Shown here: positions 23,921 through 32,219 of the stretch, one piece after another | How positions within the stretch are numbered: position 1 is the first letter of the stretch | Layout of the letters: each line of letters opens with the position of its first letter | Assembly: GCA_024227995.1 (NCBI GenBank) | Contig: CP100466.1 | Span: forward strand, 248,001 to 312,000 | Direction: 5' to 3' | Length of the DNA stretch: 64,000 bases | Origin: Halomicrococcus gelatinilyticus | GTDB taxonomy: Archaea > Halobacteriota > Halobacteria > Halobacteriales > Haladaptataceae | Position numbers and translations under genes: made by a program | Notes under the pieces: model-generated | The model's database searches: none | Told to the model about the DNA's origin: nothing | What the model saw: the letters and a program-made list of their open reading frames with translations, nothing else

Positions 23921-24961
23921 ATGGAGGTATTCGGAGTCGCGGCGTCGCTGCTCGGCATGTTCGCCGGCTTCGGGCTACTCATCGGCCTCCTGTTCGGATT
24001 CTTCGGGATGGGTGGGTCGTTCCTCGTCACGCCCGCACTGCTGGTGATGGGCTACAAGACCGACGTCGCAGTCGCGTCCGGACTCGCGTTCGTGTTCGGG
24101 ACCTCGGTCATCGCGACGCTCAAACACCGCGACCTCGGACAGGTCGACTACAAGCTTGGCGTGCTGATGATCGCCGGGACGACCGCCGGCATCGAGGTCG
24201 GCAAGATCGGCCTCCACTGGCTCCAGGACATCGGGCTGGCCAACACGGTCGTCAGCATCTCCTACGTGGGCCTCCTCGGCGCTATCGGCGTCTTCATCAC
24301 GTACAACGCCATCAAGGGCGACGACGACGGTGGCGTCAGTCACGACGCCGAAGACATGGACGTCGAGGAAGCCGCCGAAGAGATCCCCGACATCGCCAAG
24401 AAGATCCAGTCCTACCGCGTTCCGCCGATGATGAACATCAAGGGCGGCCTCACGGTCTCGCTCTGGATGATCCTCGGCGTCGCGTTCGCCACGGGCCTGC
24501 TCTCGGGCTTCCTCGGCGTCGGGGGCGGCTTCATCCGGATGCCCGCCCTGTTCTACCTCATCGGCGTCCCGGTCCCGGTCGCGGTCGGGACCGACCTGTT
24601 CGAGATCGTCTTCTCGGGCGGGATCGGGAGCTTCCTGTACGCGATGGACGGCGCAGTCGACCTGACCATCGTCGTCCCGCTGCTTGCCGGTAGCGCGCTC
24701 GGAGCGCGACTCGGTGCCGCGGCCACGAGCCTCGTGGAAGAAGAGGACATCAAGGTGTACTTCGGCGTGATGCTGCTGCTGGGCGCCATCGCGGTCGCCG
24801 TGCGGGAACTCGGCGGCGTCCTGGAGATGCCCGTCCTCGACATGGTGAGCCTGGCCATCATCATCGGTGCCGCGCTGCTCGTCAGCGGGGCGGTCGTTGT
24901 CAGTTCCATCCGGGAACTCCGCACCGAAGAGCCCTCGTCCGTGGCGCAGGCTTCCGACTAA
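23921..24961 (+). CDS. TauE/SafE-family sulfite/anion permease
   Basis: The 346-residue protein has about eight helices in two halves. Each half carries the family loop: 'GLLFGFFGMGGSFLVTPALL' near the N-terminus and 'GLLSGFLGVGGGFIRMPALF' in the middle. An unusual ~70-residue acidic cytoplasmic insert ('DDDGGVSHDAEDMDVEEAA') separates the halves. The family exports sulfite, sulfoacetate or other small organosulfur anions. Its neighbours argue for sulfite export after persulfide oxidation. The ATG follows the small membrane protein's stop by two bases. Confidence 0.92.
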   Translation: MEVFGVAASLLGMFAGFGLLIGLLFGFFGMGGSFLVTPALLVMGYKTDVAVASGLAFVFGTSVIATLKHRDLGQVDYKLGVLMIAGTTAGIEVGKIGLHWLQDIGLANTVVSISYVGLLGAIGVFITYNAIKGDDDGGVSHDAEDMDVEEAAEEIPDIAKKIQSYRVPPMMNIKGGLTVSLWMILGVAFATGLLSGFLGVGGGFIRMPALFYLIGVPVPVAVGTDLFEIVFSGGIGSFLYAMDGAVDLTIVVPLLAGSALGARLGAAATSLVEEEDIKVYFGVMLLLGAIAVAVRELGGVLEMPVLDMVSLAIIIGAALLVSGAVVVSSIRELRTEEPSSVAQASD

Positions 24962-25138
24962 CACGCCAATTTCGGACGCACGTCGTTTTCTCGTGGCGTC
25001 CACCCGATCGTTTCTGTTCTCCGACCGACCTGATCCGGACCGCTCCAGCGAGCGCCCGCGGTCCACGCGACGACGCGTAACCGTCGACGCACCATCCAGC
25101 GAGCGTCGGATTTTCGGGAGACGCGGCAGTGTTGTGCG

Positions 25139-25150
25139 TACTATGCAAAA
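25139..25150 (+). promoter_or_regulatory. TACTATGCAAAA motif at the HTH gene promoter
   Basis: This is a second exact copy of the 12-base TACTATGCAAAA element found at 21171-21182, here embedded in GCGTA-C-TATGC, itself a near-palindrome. It lies 40-50 bases upstream of the ATG at 25190, immediately before a 'CCTTTTCC' AT-poor box. A shared element at the regulator's own promoter fits autoregulation (inference). Confidence 0.45.
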
Positions 25151-25189
25151 CCTTTTCCGTGTCTAGTCCGTATCCCTAGCCGATAACCA

Positions 25190-25588
25190 ATGACAGACTC
25201 GATGGCTGAATACCTCCAGCAGGACATGGAGTGTGAGGGACTACTGGAGTGTCTGCACGGCCTGAAGGAACTCGACCGCAAGTGCTACCGGGTCGTCGTC
25301 GAGAGCGAGGAGCCGCTGACGATCGACGAGATCGCCGACAGCATCGACCGCGAGCGCTCGACCGCGTACCGCTCCATCCAGCGCCTCCTGCAGACGGGGT
25401 TCATCCAGAAGGAGCAGGTCAACTACGACCAGGGCGGCTACTACCACGTCTACCGGCCGACCAACCCCGACCAGGTCACGAACGACATGCAGCGGATGCT
25501 CAACGAGTGGTACGCCAAGATGGGCCAGCTCATCCAGGAGTTCGAGGACAAGTACGACCCCAAGGCCGAACAGGCCGTCAACCAGTAA
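25190..25588 (+). CDS. TrmB-like winged-helix transcriptional regulator
   Basis: The 132-residue protein has 'EPLTIDEIADSIDRERSTAY' followed by 'RSIQRLLQTGFIQKEQVNY', a TrmB/MarR-type winged helix-turn-helix. The wing ('GGYYHVY') and a C-terminal helix follow, the latter probably for dimerisation. The N-terminus has three cysteines within about 16 residues ('ECEGLLECLHGL' and 'RKCYRV'), which could sense persulfide, redox state or metal. It sits at the end of the sulfur locus and probably controls it (inference). An ATG five codons in is an alternative start. Confidence 0.85.
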   Translation: MTDSMAEYLQQDMECEGLLECLHGLKELDRKCYRVVVESEEPLTIDEIADSIDRERSTAYRSIQRLLQTGFIQKEQVNYDQGGYYHVYRPTNPDQVTNDMQRMLNEWYAKMGQLIQEFEDKYDPKAEQAVNQ

Positions 25589-25695
25589 CCGCTGACTCGT
25601 CGTTCTATCTCCCCTTTTAGCGTTCTCTCTGCACAGTTGTGCGTCCGCCGGACCCTTTCGACCTCTCCTCGCGAGCCGCCGTGGACGGGTAGTCG

Positions 25696-25908
25696 CTACC
25701 GGTTCCCGGCTCTCGGCGACCCGTCACGTTCCGACCGGTACGCCAGTCCCGAGAGCGCACCGAGCGCGCCGTAGAGGGCGACGCCACCGAAGCCGTGGTC
25801 GGTCAGGAACGTCCCGAACTGGACGTAGTACAGCAGGTTCACGACCACCCCTCCCAGTCCGACGAGGGCGATGAAAAGCCACGCCCACCGTCGATCGCTC
25901 CCGGTCAT
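25696..25908 (-). CDS. Small two-helix membrane protein
   Basis: The ATG at 25906-25908 gives 70 residues. Two hydrophobic helices ('AWLFIALVGLGGVVVNLLYY' and 'GGVALYGALGALSGLAY') are joined by a short loop and flanked by basic residues. The frame is open upstream, but that stretch is arginine-rich shadow-like sequence, so the internal ATG is preferred. No family recognised. It is convergent with the regulator gene and faces the membrane protein gene at 26097 from the other side. Confidence 0.6.
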   Translation of the reverse strand: MTGSDRRWAWLFIALVGLGGVVVNLLYYVQFGTFLTDHGFGGVALYGALGALSGLAYRSERDGSPRAGNR

Positions 25909-26096
25909 GCCACTGATCTCCGCCTGGCGACGATGCGTGTCGGCTCCTATTGAACCTGATGGTCGCTCACGCTGACGTTCGGCCGTTGCGATAGCATCGC
26001 GGTCCGCGCCTGCGAGCGCGCGAGCGTCGACCCCCGCTCGTTTCCGCCGAACGCCTTCCGAAGGTATATTGAATCGTCCGTGAGTACCTCCGCCCG

Positions 26097-26543
26097 ATGT
26101 CAACCATCGACCTGACGATGAACCTGTTGCACACCGTGTTCGCCGGTCTCTGGGCCGGCGCTGCGGTGTTCGTCGCCGCGCTCGTCATCCCGGCGGCGCG
26201 GGATGGGCGACTCGACGCGGAGGCGCTCGACTGGCTCACCCAGCAGTACACGCGGTTCTCGTCGCTCGCGGCGCTCGTGCTGCTCGCCACCGGCGGCCAC
26301 CTCGCCGGTACGGGGTACACGTTCAACTCCCTGCTGGAGACGAGTCGCGGGCACCTCGTCCTGACGATGGTCGCACTGTGGTTCCTCCTCATCGGCCTGA
26401 GCCACGCCGGCCGGAGTCGCCTCAGCGACGGCCTGAGCCGCAGCGCTCGCGACGCCGCCGACGGCGCGGCGACGTTCTTCTACGCCGCGGGCGCGGTCGC
26501 CGTCGGCCTCCTCCTGGTCGCCGGTCGACTCTCGTACGCTTAG
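26097..26543 (+). CDS. CopD-like/small transporter-type membrane protein
   Basis: The 148-residue protein has four helices. 'LLHTVFAGLWAGAAVFVAAL' starts with a membrane histidine, 'LAALVLLATGGHLAGTGY' carries a second, and 'LVLTMVALWFLLIGLSHAG' a third. This His-in-helix layout resembles CopD-family copper-resistance or DUF2269/DUF4149-type membrane proteins. The N-terminal 'LLHTVFAGLWAGA' pattern is typical of CopD-like proteins. Metal binding is an inference. ATG start; stand-alone. The following 231 bases to 26774 show no gene. Confidence 0.6.
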   Translation: MSTIDLTMNLLHTVFAGLWAGAAVFVAALVIPAARDGRLDAEALDWLTQQYTRFSSLAALVLLATGGHLAGTGYTFNSLLETSRGHLVLTMVALWFLLIGLSHAGRSRLSDGLSRSARDAADGAATFFYAAGAVAVGLLLVAGRLSYA

Positions 26544-26774
26544 CAGGGAGCGCCGGTCGCGACGACGGCCCTCCCGTCCGGAACTGCTGTCGAGGGGGAC
26601 GCGACCGTCGCCGACGGACCGGACTGACCTGCGACCTGTCTCTCCTCACCGAACCCGGGGAATCGCTGCCACCGGGGTTTCGTCCAATGTGTCCTTTTCA
26701 GGGCGTTACGCGCCGGATTTAACTTTCACCGTGGTAGGCTGACCTATTTATTCCACACCTCCGAAGCGGCGGGC

Positions 26775-26921
26775 ATGGGATTGATGAGACGGCTCGGCGT
26801 CGGACCCTCCGACGACTCCGACCCCTACGAGTGTCAGGGGTGTGAGTCCGAGTTCGAGGTCCAGTACCAGGTGTGCCCCGAGTGTGGCAGCTACGCCGTC
26901 GAACGCGTCGACTGGGACTGA
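26775..26921 (+). CDS. Zinc-ribbon small protein (48 aa)
   Basis: The ATG at 26775 gives a 48-residue protein with 'YECQGCESEF' and 'VCPECGSY', two CxxC pairs 15 residues apart that form a treble-clef or rubredoxin-type zinc ribbon. The N-terminus is basic and the linker acidic. Haloarchaea encode many such stand-alone zinc ribbons; protein or nucleic-acid contacts are likely, but the role is unknown. 'tatttattcc' about 25 bases upstream is a plausible TATA box, making this a short-leader transcript. Confidence 0.75.
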   Translation: MGLMRRLGVGPSDDSDPYECQGCESEFEVQYQVCPECGSYAVERVDWD

Positions 26922-27030
26922 ATCTCCTCGCCATCCTCTCTCGACAGCCCGCCGCCGGTCTCCGCCCTCCACGTGTCGGGTGTACCGTGACCACCGAGCG
27001 ACCGCTCCCGGCCGTAAACGAACCTGGCGT

Positions 27031-27063
27031 TAATATAAACCAAACTAGAATAGAAATTAGTTT
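27031..27063 (+). promoter_or_regulatory. Promoter region of the large exported hydrolase
   Basis: An AT-rich 'TAATATAAAC' at 27031-27040 is a good TATA element, placing initiation near 27060, about 24 bases before the ATG. Immediately downstream AAACTA (27042-27047) and TAGTTT (27058-27063) form a 6-base inverted repeat with a 10-base loop spanning the likely start site, a possible repressor site. Confidence 0.5.
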
Positions 27064-27083
27064 CTTTCGAGGGTATCGCCTGT

Positions 27084-30029
27084 ATGGCGGATGGTAACGA
27101 CAGGCGTGCGACAGATGTGGAACTGAGCAGACGAGCGTTCACGTCGTCGGTCGCGGGGGCGGCCGCGATGGCGGCCGTCGGCACCGCGACAGCAGGCGAC
27201 GACGCGGCGGTAGACGACCGCTCGTGGTCTGCCGACCTCGACCCCGTCGACGCGGCGTTCACGCCCTCCGAGTGGCACACCGTCGGCCCCTTCCAGTACC
27301 AGCGCCGCGGCGTCGAGACCGGGTGGCTGTTCCCCGAGGGCGGCGAGGCTGCGTACGCGACCGGCGACGAACGACCGGCCGCCGACCAGCAGTTCCAGTC
27401 GGCGTACGCCGGCGGTGCGACAGTCGAGTGGGCGACGGAGACGCTCGCCGACGGCGAGTCGACGGTACCGCTCGATTTCGCCGACCGCGTCGACCCCACG
27501 GACGGCGGCCTGACGCCGCTGTTCGGCGGCGCTGGCCTGTTCGACGACTTCCAGGACTGGTTCGGGGTCGGCGGCGTCCTCTATGCGACCGGCTACGCCG
27601 TCGCGGCGTTCGAGATGTCCGAGACGCGCCGCGCGGTGCTGGAGACGGACGCCTCGGTCGCGTGGCTCAACGGCCGGCGGTACGAGGAACCGCCGTCGGG
27701 CGTCGTGCTGGAGGAGGGGACGAACTACCTCCTGCTGAAGAACACCCTGACCTTCGCCAGCGGCTCCGTCTCGGTGACGTTCCGCCCGCCGCGCGCGCCC
27801 GTGGAGGTGAACGACCTCGCCTCGTTCCGCGGGACGCCCCAGAACGTCGTCCTCCCGGACCTGCGCGTCGGCGAGGCGACCGACCGTCCCGCATCCGTCC
27901 GGGTGACGAACACGACGGCCGAGGAGCGAACGCCGACGCTGACGTTCGCACCGGACAGCGACCTGGTCGAGGAGCGGACCGTCGCGGTCGACCCGCCGCT
28001 GGCACCGTTCGAGACGCGGCGCGTGAACACGCGGGTCGTGACCGACGGGCCGGTGGGGAGCCAGGGCTCCGGAACCGCCGACGTGGAACGCGAGGAGACG
28101 GTCCCTGGCCTGGCGATGACCAGCACGGAGACCGCCCCGGTCGGGCGAAGCGACGCCGCGAAGTCGGCCGCCGGGACGGCAGGCGGGGGGTCGTTCACCG
28201 TTCAGGCGGCCGACGAGGCCGTCACTGCGCGCGTCGGCGTCGACGGTGCGACCGACGAGCGGGCGATTCCGCTCCGGATCCGTAGCAGAGACGAAACGCG
28301 CTGGCAGACGACGTTCGTCTCCGAACACGACGAGAGCGTTCAGGAGTTCTCCGTCAGGGAACCGTCGGGGTCGTCGGGACCGTACGAACTCATCGTCTCG
28401 CTGCACGGCGCGAACGTCCCCTCCATCAACCAGGCGGGCGCGAACGTCCAGCGCGAGGACGCCTACGTCGTCGCGCCCGGCGCGCGCGGGCCGGTCAACT
28501 ACGACCACGAGGACCTGGGTCGCCTCGACGACCTCGAGGCCATCCGGGTGGCGAAAGAACGGTTCGACGTCGACGAGGACGCCGTCTATCTCACCGGGCA
28601 CTCGATGGGCGGCCACGGAACCTGGCACGTCGGCCTGACGAACCCCGACCGGTTCGCCGGCCTCGCCCCCTCGGCGGGGTGGACCGACCACGAGACCTAC
28701 ATCACCGCGACGTTCGACCGCGACAAGCTCCACTCGTTCCCGCGGCTGAAGGCGGTCGGGGAGACGGCGCTCCAGAAGAACCTCGCGCTGCCGAAGACGG
28801 CAAACGCGGTCGACGGCACGCTCCCCGTCTTCGCGCTGCACGGTGGCGCCGACACCTCGGTCCCGACGCTGCATCCCCGGACCTACCTCCGAGCGCTGGC
28901 CAACCGCGGCCTCACGGTGCGCGGCGAGGTCGGGCGGCGTTACTCCACGCCCGACCCCGACGACGTCGACGTCGCGTTCCTGGAGGTTCCCGACCAGCCA
29001 CACTGGTGGGACGCCGGCATCGGCGAGGGGACCGACTGCGTCAACCACCCCGACCTGCGGACGTTCCTGCGGTCGACCACCCGCGACCCGTACCCCGAGC
29101 ACGTCCACCTCTTCACGACGAATCTCCGCGTCGAGCACCGCAAGTACTGGGTCGCGGTCCACGAGCAGGAGACGATCCACGCCCCGACGAAGGTGGACGC
29201 CGCGGTGACCGGGGACGGTCTCCGCATCGACACCGAGAACGTCGCCGTCTGTTCCGTCGACCCGCGCGTCTTCCACGAGACTGACGTGCGCGTTCGCGGC
29301 GCGCCGACGGCCACGGTGAACGGCGAGACGGTCCGACTTCCCGGCAGAGGAGGCGAACAGCGGATCTACCTCGACCTCCGCGACGGCGTCTCGGCGTCTC
29401 GCACTGCGCCCGACTGGCCCGCCGTCCGGAAGTCCCCCGAGCAGTACGGCCCGCTCAAGGAGGTCCACCACGACCCCTACTACCTCGTCTACGGGACGCA
29501 GGGCGACGCCGCCGAGACGACCGCGAACCGAAACCTCGCGAACGTGCGCTCCCAGCGGCTCGTCCAGCGAGCGCGGGCGAAGGCGACGGTCGTCCCCGAC
29601 ACCGCGGTCGACGACGCGCTCATGCGCGAGTACAACCTCGTGCTGTTCGGACGGCCGTCCTCGAACGCCGTGTACCAGCGCCTCGCGGACGGTTTCCCGG
29701 TCGAGGTCGGCGACGGCCGCGCGGCGGTCGCGGGGAACGTCTACGAGGGCGACCTCGGCGTGGAGTTCGTCTACCCGAACCCCGAGCATCCGGAGTCGCT
29801 CGTCCAGGTCGAGACGGGCACGTCGCTCGCGGGAGCCCGGCTCACCCGCGTCCGAAACTGGATCCCGACGCAGACGGCGACGCCCGACTACGCCATCTTC
29901 GACGACACCGTCCGCTACCAGGGGTGGAACGCCGCTCGCGCCGCCGGATTCTTCGACGAGCGCTGGCGCGTCGCCCCCGAACTGGGATACCTCCGGTCGA
30001 CCGCGGTCGTCGGCCAACGGGACGACTGA
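27084..30029 (+). CDS. Tat-exported prolyl-oligopeptidase/esterase-type alpha/beta hydrolase
   Basis: The 981-residue protein begins with a Tat-type leader: 'LSRRAFTSSVAG', then a hydrophobic Ala-rich segment ending 'TATAGDDA'. Residues ~50-250 form a beta-rich galactose-binding-like module ('EWHTVGPFQYQRRGVETGWL'). The catalytic domain lies around 420-660, with the nucleophile elbow 'TGHSMGGHGTW' (Ser507), Asp590 in 'HGGADTSVP' and His640 in 'DQPHWWDAG', a plausible triad. The last ~320 residues form a further beta domain. It resembles large exported hydrolases of planctomycetes and halophiles and probably cleaves esters or peptides outside the cell. It is a lone gene. Confidence 0.85.
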   Translation: MADGNDRRATDVELSRRAFTSSVAGAAAMAAVGTATAGDDAAVDDRSWSADLDPVDAAFTPSEWHTVGPFQYQRRGVETGWLFPEGGEAAYATGDERPAADQQFQSAYAGGATVEWATETLADGESTVPLDFADRVDPTDGGLTPLFGGAGLFDDFQDWFGVGGVLYATGYAVAAFEMSETRRAVLETDASVAWLNGRRYEEPPSGVVLEEGTNYLLLKNTLTFASGSVSVTFRPPRAPVEVNDLASFRGTPQNVVLPDLRVGEATDRPASVRVTNTTAEERTPTLTFAPDSDLVEERTVAVDPPLAPFETRRVNTRVVTDGPVGSQGSGTADVEREETVPGLAMTSTETAPVGRSDAAKSAAGTAGGGSFTVQAADEAVTARVGVDGATDERAIPLRIRSRDETRWQTTFVSEHDESVQEFSVREPSGSSGPYELIVSLHGANVPSINQAGANVQREDAYVVAPGARGPVNYDHEDLGRLDDLEAIRVAKERFDVDEDAVYLTGHSMGGHGTWHVGLTNPDRFAGLAPSAGWTDHETYITATFDRDKLHSFPRLKAVGETALQKNLALPKTANAVDGTLPVFALHGGADTSVPTLHPRTYLRALANRGLTVRGEVGRRYSTPDPDDVDVAFLEVPDQPHWWDAGIGEGTDCVNHPDLRTFLRSTTRDPYPEHVHLFTTNLRVEHRKYWVAVHEQETIHAPTKVDAAVTGDGLRIDTENVAVCSVDPRVFHETDVRVRGAPTATVNGETVRLPGRGGEQRIYLDLRDGVSASRTAPDWPAVRKSPEQYGPLKEVHHDPYYLVYGTQGDAAETTANRNLANVRSQRLVQRARAKATVVPDTAVDDALMREYNLVLFGRPSSNAVYQRLADGFPVEVGDGRAAVAGNVYEGDLGVEFVYPNPEHPESLVQVETGTSLAGARLTRVRNWIPTQTATPDYAIFDDTVRYQGWNAARAAGFFDERWRVAPELGYLRSTAVVGQRDD

Positions 30030-30200
30030 CGCGTCGGACGTCACGTCGCGTAAGACGCACCCCGGGGAGTTACCCCCGTCCCGTCCTGCATTCTGCCGCT
30101 GGCGTGTCTGACGACGCCAGGTTGCATGTCTGACAGGGATTTATTGAAGGGTACGTTGTGCCGTGTTGTACGAATCCCGTGTCGCACGGGTGGTCCAGCA

Positions 30201-30512
30201 ATGAGTCAGACAGAAGACAACGCGTGGAGTTCCGGGCCGTGGCCGGGGACGTACCATGCACAACACGACTGGGAGGGCAGTGAACCGCTCAGCACGACGG
30301 TCATGACGGCCGTCGCGGAGGCTATCGACGAGGACCCGACGGAGATGGATCCGCTGTACGAGCGGTTCGACCCCGACGCCCTCGACGGACTGTTCCGGCC
30401 GAGGAGCAACGGTGCGCCGCCCTCCGGCGGCCACGTCTCGTTCACGTTCAAGGAACACCGGGTGTTCATCCAGAGCGACGGCCACATCGCCATCCACCCG
30501 CCGGCCGAGTGA
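30201..30512 (+). CDS. HalOD1 output-domain protein
   Basis: The ATG at 30201 gives 103 residues that are essentially one HalOD1 domain. 'LSTTVMTAVAEAIDEDPTEM' is the helix that starts this haloarchaeal module, then 'YERFDPDALDGLF' and the closing 'HVSFTFKEHRVFIQSDGHI'. HalOD1 is a putative output domain of haloarchaeal two-component systems, and single-domain versions are common. A 'GATTTATTG' TATA box lies near 30135. No sensor kinase is next to it. Function beyond signalling is unknown. Confidence 0.85.
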   Translation: MSQTEDNAWSSGPWPGTYHAQHDWEGSEPLSTTVMTAVAEAIDEDPTEMDPLYERFDPDALDGLFRPRSNGAPPSGGHVSFTFKEHRVFIQSDGHIAIHPPAE

Positions 30513-30566
30513 CAGACCGGGCGACGCGTCGGCCCGGTCGCCGGCTGTCGCACCTGCCGACGACGG

Positions 30567-30986
30567 CTACGACTCGATGATCTCGACCAGGTTGTCCTCG
30601 GGGTCGCGGAGGAACAGGATGCGCGAACCGCTCTCGGTCGTCTGCGGTTCGCTCAGCGTCTCGACGTCTCCGGGTACCGTCTCGTAGAAGGCGTCGACGT
30701 CGTCGGTCTCCAGGCCGAGGTGCTTCGCCCCTGGTCGGTTGATCGTATCTTCCGCCTTGCCCGCTCCCCCGGGTTCGTACTCGACGAGTTCGATCCGCGC
30801 GCCGTCTGCGTCCAGATGAGCGAAGCGCCCGGTCGCTCCGTCGACGTCCACGGCCGTCGAGAACGACGGTCCCTCGACGGTGAACCGACTGAGGACGGTG
30901 AGCCCCAGGACGTCTCGATAGAACTCGACGGCCCGGTCGAGTTCCGTTACGGTCACGCCGAAGTGATGTGCCTGCAGTTCTTCCAT
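30567..30986 (-). CDS. VOC/glyoxalase-like family protein
   Basis: The ATG at 30984-30986 gives 139 residues. 'QAHHFGVTVTELDRAVEFYR' contributes the first His, 'RIELVEYEPGG' a Glu, 'GAKHLGLETDDVDAFYE' the second His and 'DPEDNLVEIIE' the final Glu, the four-ligand pattern of glyoxalase I/dioxygenase-type VOC proteins. Isomerisation or ring cleavage cannot be told apart here. The reading frame is open upstream but non-homologous. It is convergent with the HalOD1 gene. Confidence 0.85.
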   Translation of the reverse strand: MEELQAHHFGVTVTELDRAVEFYRDVLGLTVLSRFTVEGPSFSTAVDVDGATGRFAHLDADGARIELVEYEPGGAGKAEDTINRPGAKHLGLETDDVDAFYETVPGDVETLSEPQTTESGSRILFLRDPEDNLVEIIES

Positions 30987-31059
30987 ACCGTGACGTCCAG
31001 CCAGCACGCGCAAAACCGCTTCGGGTCGGGGAGCCAGCACCGCGTTCGCGGCCCTCGTC

Positions 31060-31974
31060 TCACCTCTCGTCGTCTTCGCCGTCGTCACTCTCCTCGCCGT
31101 CGTCACGAACGACCTCGATGCCAGCGACCGTCGGATCCCCTTTCTTGTGCCGGAAGACGACGTCGAGGACGCCGTCCTCCGACTCGACCGCGAACGATTT
31201 CGTCGTCCCCCTGTCGTGGCCGAGCTCCCTGTACACGTCGTAGTCGTCGAGCACCGTCTCGTCCTCGACCTCGACCGCGAACTTGCGCGGCCCCGACTTC
31301 TTGTAGTCGCGCCACCCCGTCTCGCCGAAGTACGTCTCGGCGAAGTACAACCGGACGACGTATCGGCCGTTCTCGACCGGGAACCGATACTGCATCTCGA
31401 CGTCGTCGGTCGGATCTCCCTTCACGTCGGGGTCGTACCGTTGCCGCTGGAACACGGCCTCGGGCGTCCCGTCCGGAACGGCGGACGTCGTCGCGATTTG
31501 GTCGCTCGTCCGATTCGTCCGGCTTCCACTGAGGCGGGCGTTCCCGAACCACGACGGGTTGCGCTCGGTGTCCGGAAGCCAGTCCGGTCCGCCGTCCGAC
31601 GCTTTCAGCCGTTCGCCGCCGACGTTGATACGGTAGCGCACCTCCGACTGCGGAGCTTCCGTCGTCCGGGTCGGCGCAGTCGTCGGCGTCGCGGTGGCCG
31701 TCGGCGTCGCAGTGGTCGTCTCCGTCCCGGTCGTCGCTGATGGGGTCCGTGTCGGCTCGCTGCTGGTCGTCATCGAGAGGTCCTGTGTCGACTCCGGGCC
31801 GGTCGTGACGGCTTCCGTCGTCGTGGCGGCCGTCCCGTCGTGGGTGCCGCCGGACACCGAGCCGAAGCCGCCACTCGGTATCCCCGTGAGGATCATCGTC
31901 CCGGCGACGAAGAAGACGATGCCGCCCCCGACGAGCGCACCCTGGGTGAACCCGTCGCGCGAATCATCTGCCAT
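31060..31974 (-). CDS. Membrane-anchored malectin-domain protein
   Basis: The ATG at 31972-31974 gives 304 residues. A transmembrane helix ('GALVGGGIVFFVAGTMILTG') is followed by a Thr/Ser-rich, probably glycosylated stalk of about 80 residues. The malectin fold then begins 'YRINVGGERLKASDGGPDWL' and continues 'GRYVVRLYFAETYFGETGW' and 'FAVEVEDETVLDDYDVYREL'. Malectin domains bind glucose-type oligosaccharides. The C-terminus is strongly acidic. I infer a surface carbohydrate-binding protein on the outside of the cell. Confidence 0.8.
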   Translation of the reverse strand: MADDSRDGFTQGALVGGGIVFFVAGTMILTGIPSGGFGSVSGGTHDGTAATTTEAVTTGPESTQDLSMTTSSEPTRTPSATTGTETTTATPTATATPTTAPTRTTEAPQSEVRYRINVGGERLKASDGGPDWLPDTERNPSWFGNARLSGSRTNRTSDQIATTSAVPDGTPEAVFQRQRYDPDVKGDPTDDVEMQYRFPVENGRYVVRLYFAETYFGETGWRDYKKSGPRKFAVEVEDETVLDDYDVYRELGHDRGTTKSFAVESEDGVLDVVFRHKKGDPTVAGIEVVRDDGEESDDGEDDER

Positions 31975-32219
31975 TCTTCTCACATCCTCGCGTGTGTTTC
32001 GCCATCGAACGAGGTTCGACACCCTCACGAACTAATTATACACCAGCTAAAGTGCAACGCGGCCGGGATCACCCCGAACGGCGCTGCTGGTTCATCTCGA
32101 CTGCGCTACTGGTCGACGTACCGACTGCCGGATGGTCGATTCCTCGCCAACGTTCTCGGGCCAGCACCGGGGCTCCGTACGCCGGCGCGACGAACGCTGT
32201 CGGGGGAACGGCCGCACCG

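Noticed and set aside
27057..30044. 995-codon open frame on the minus strand
   Set aside because: It is the antisense shadow of the exported hydrolase gene. High G+C removes stop codons from antisense frames. The plus frame has the Tat leader, catalytic triad and promoter.
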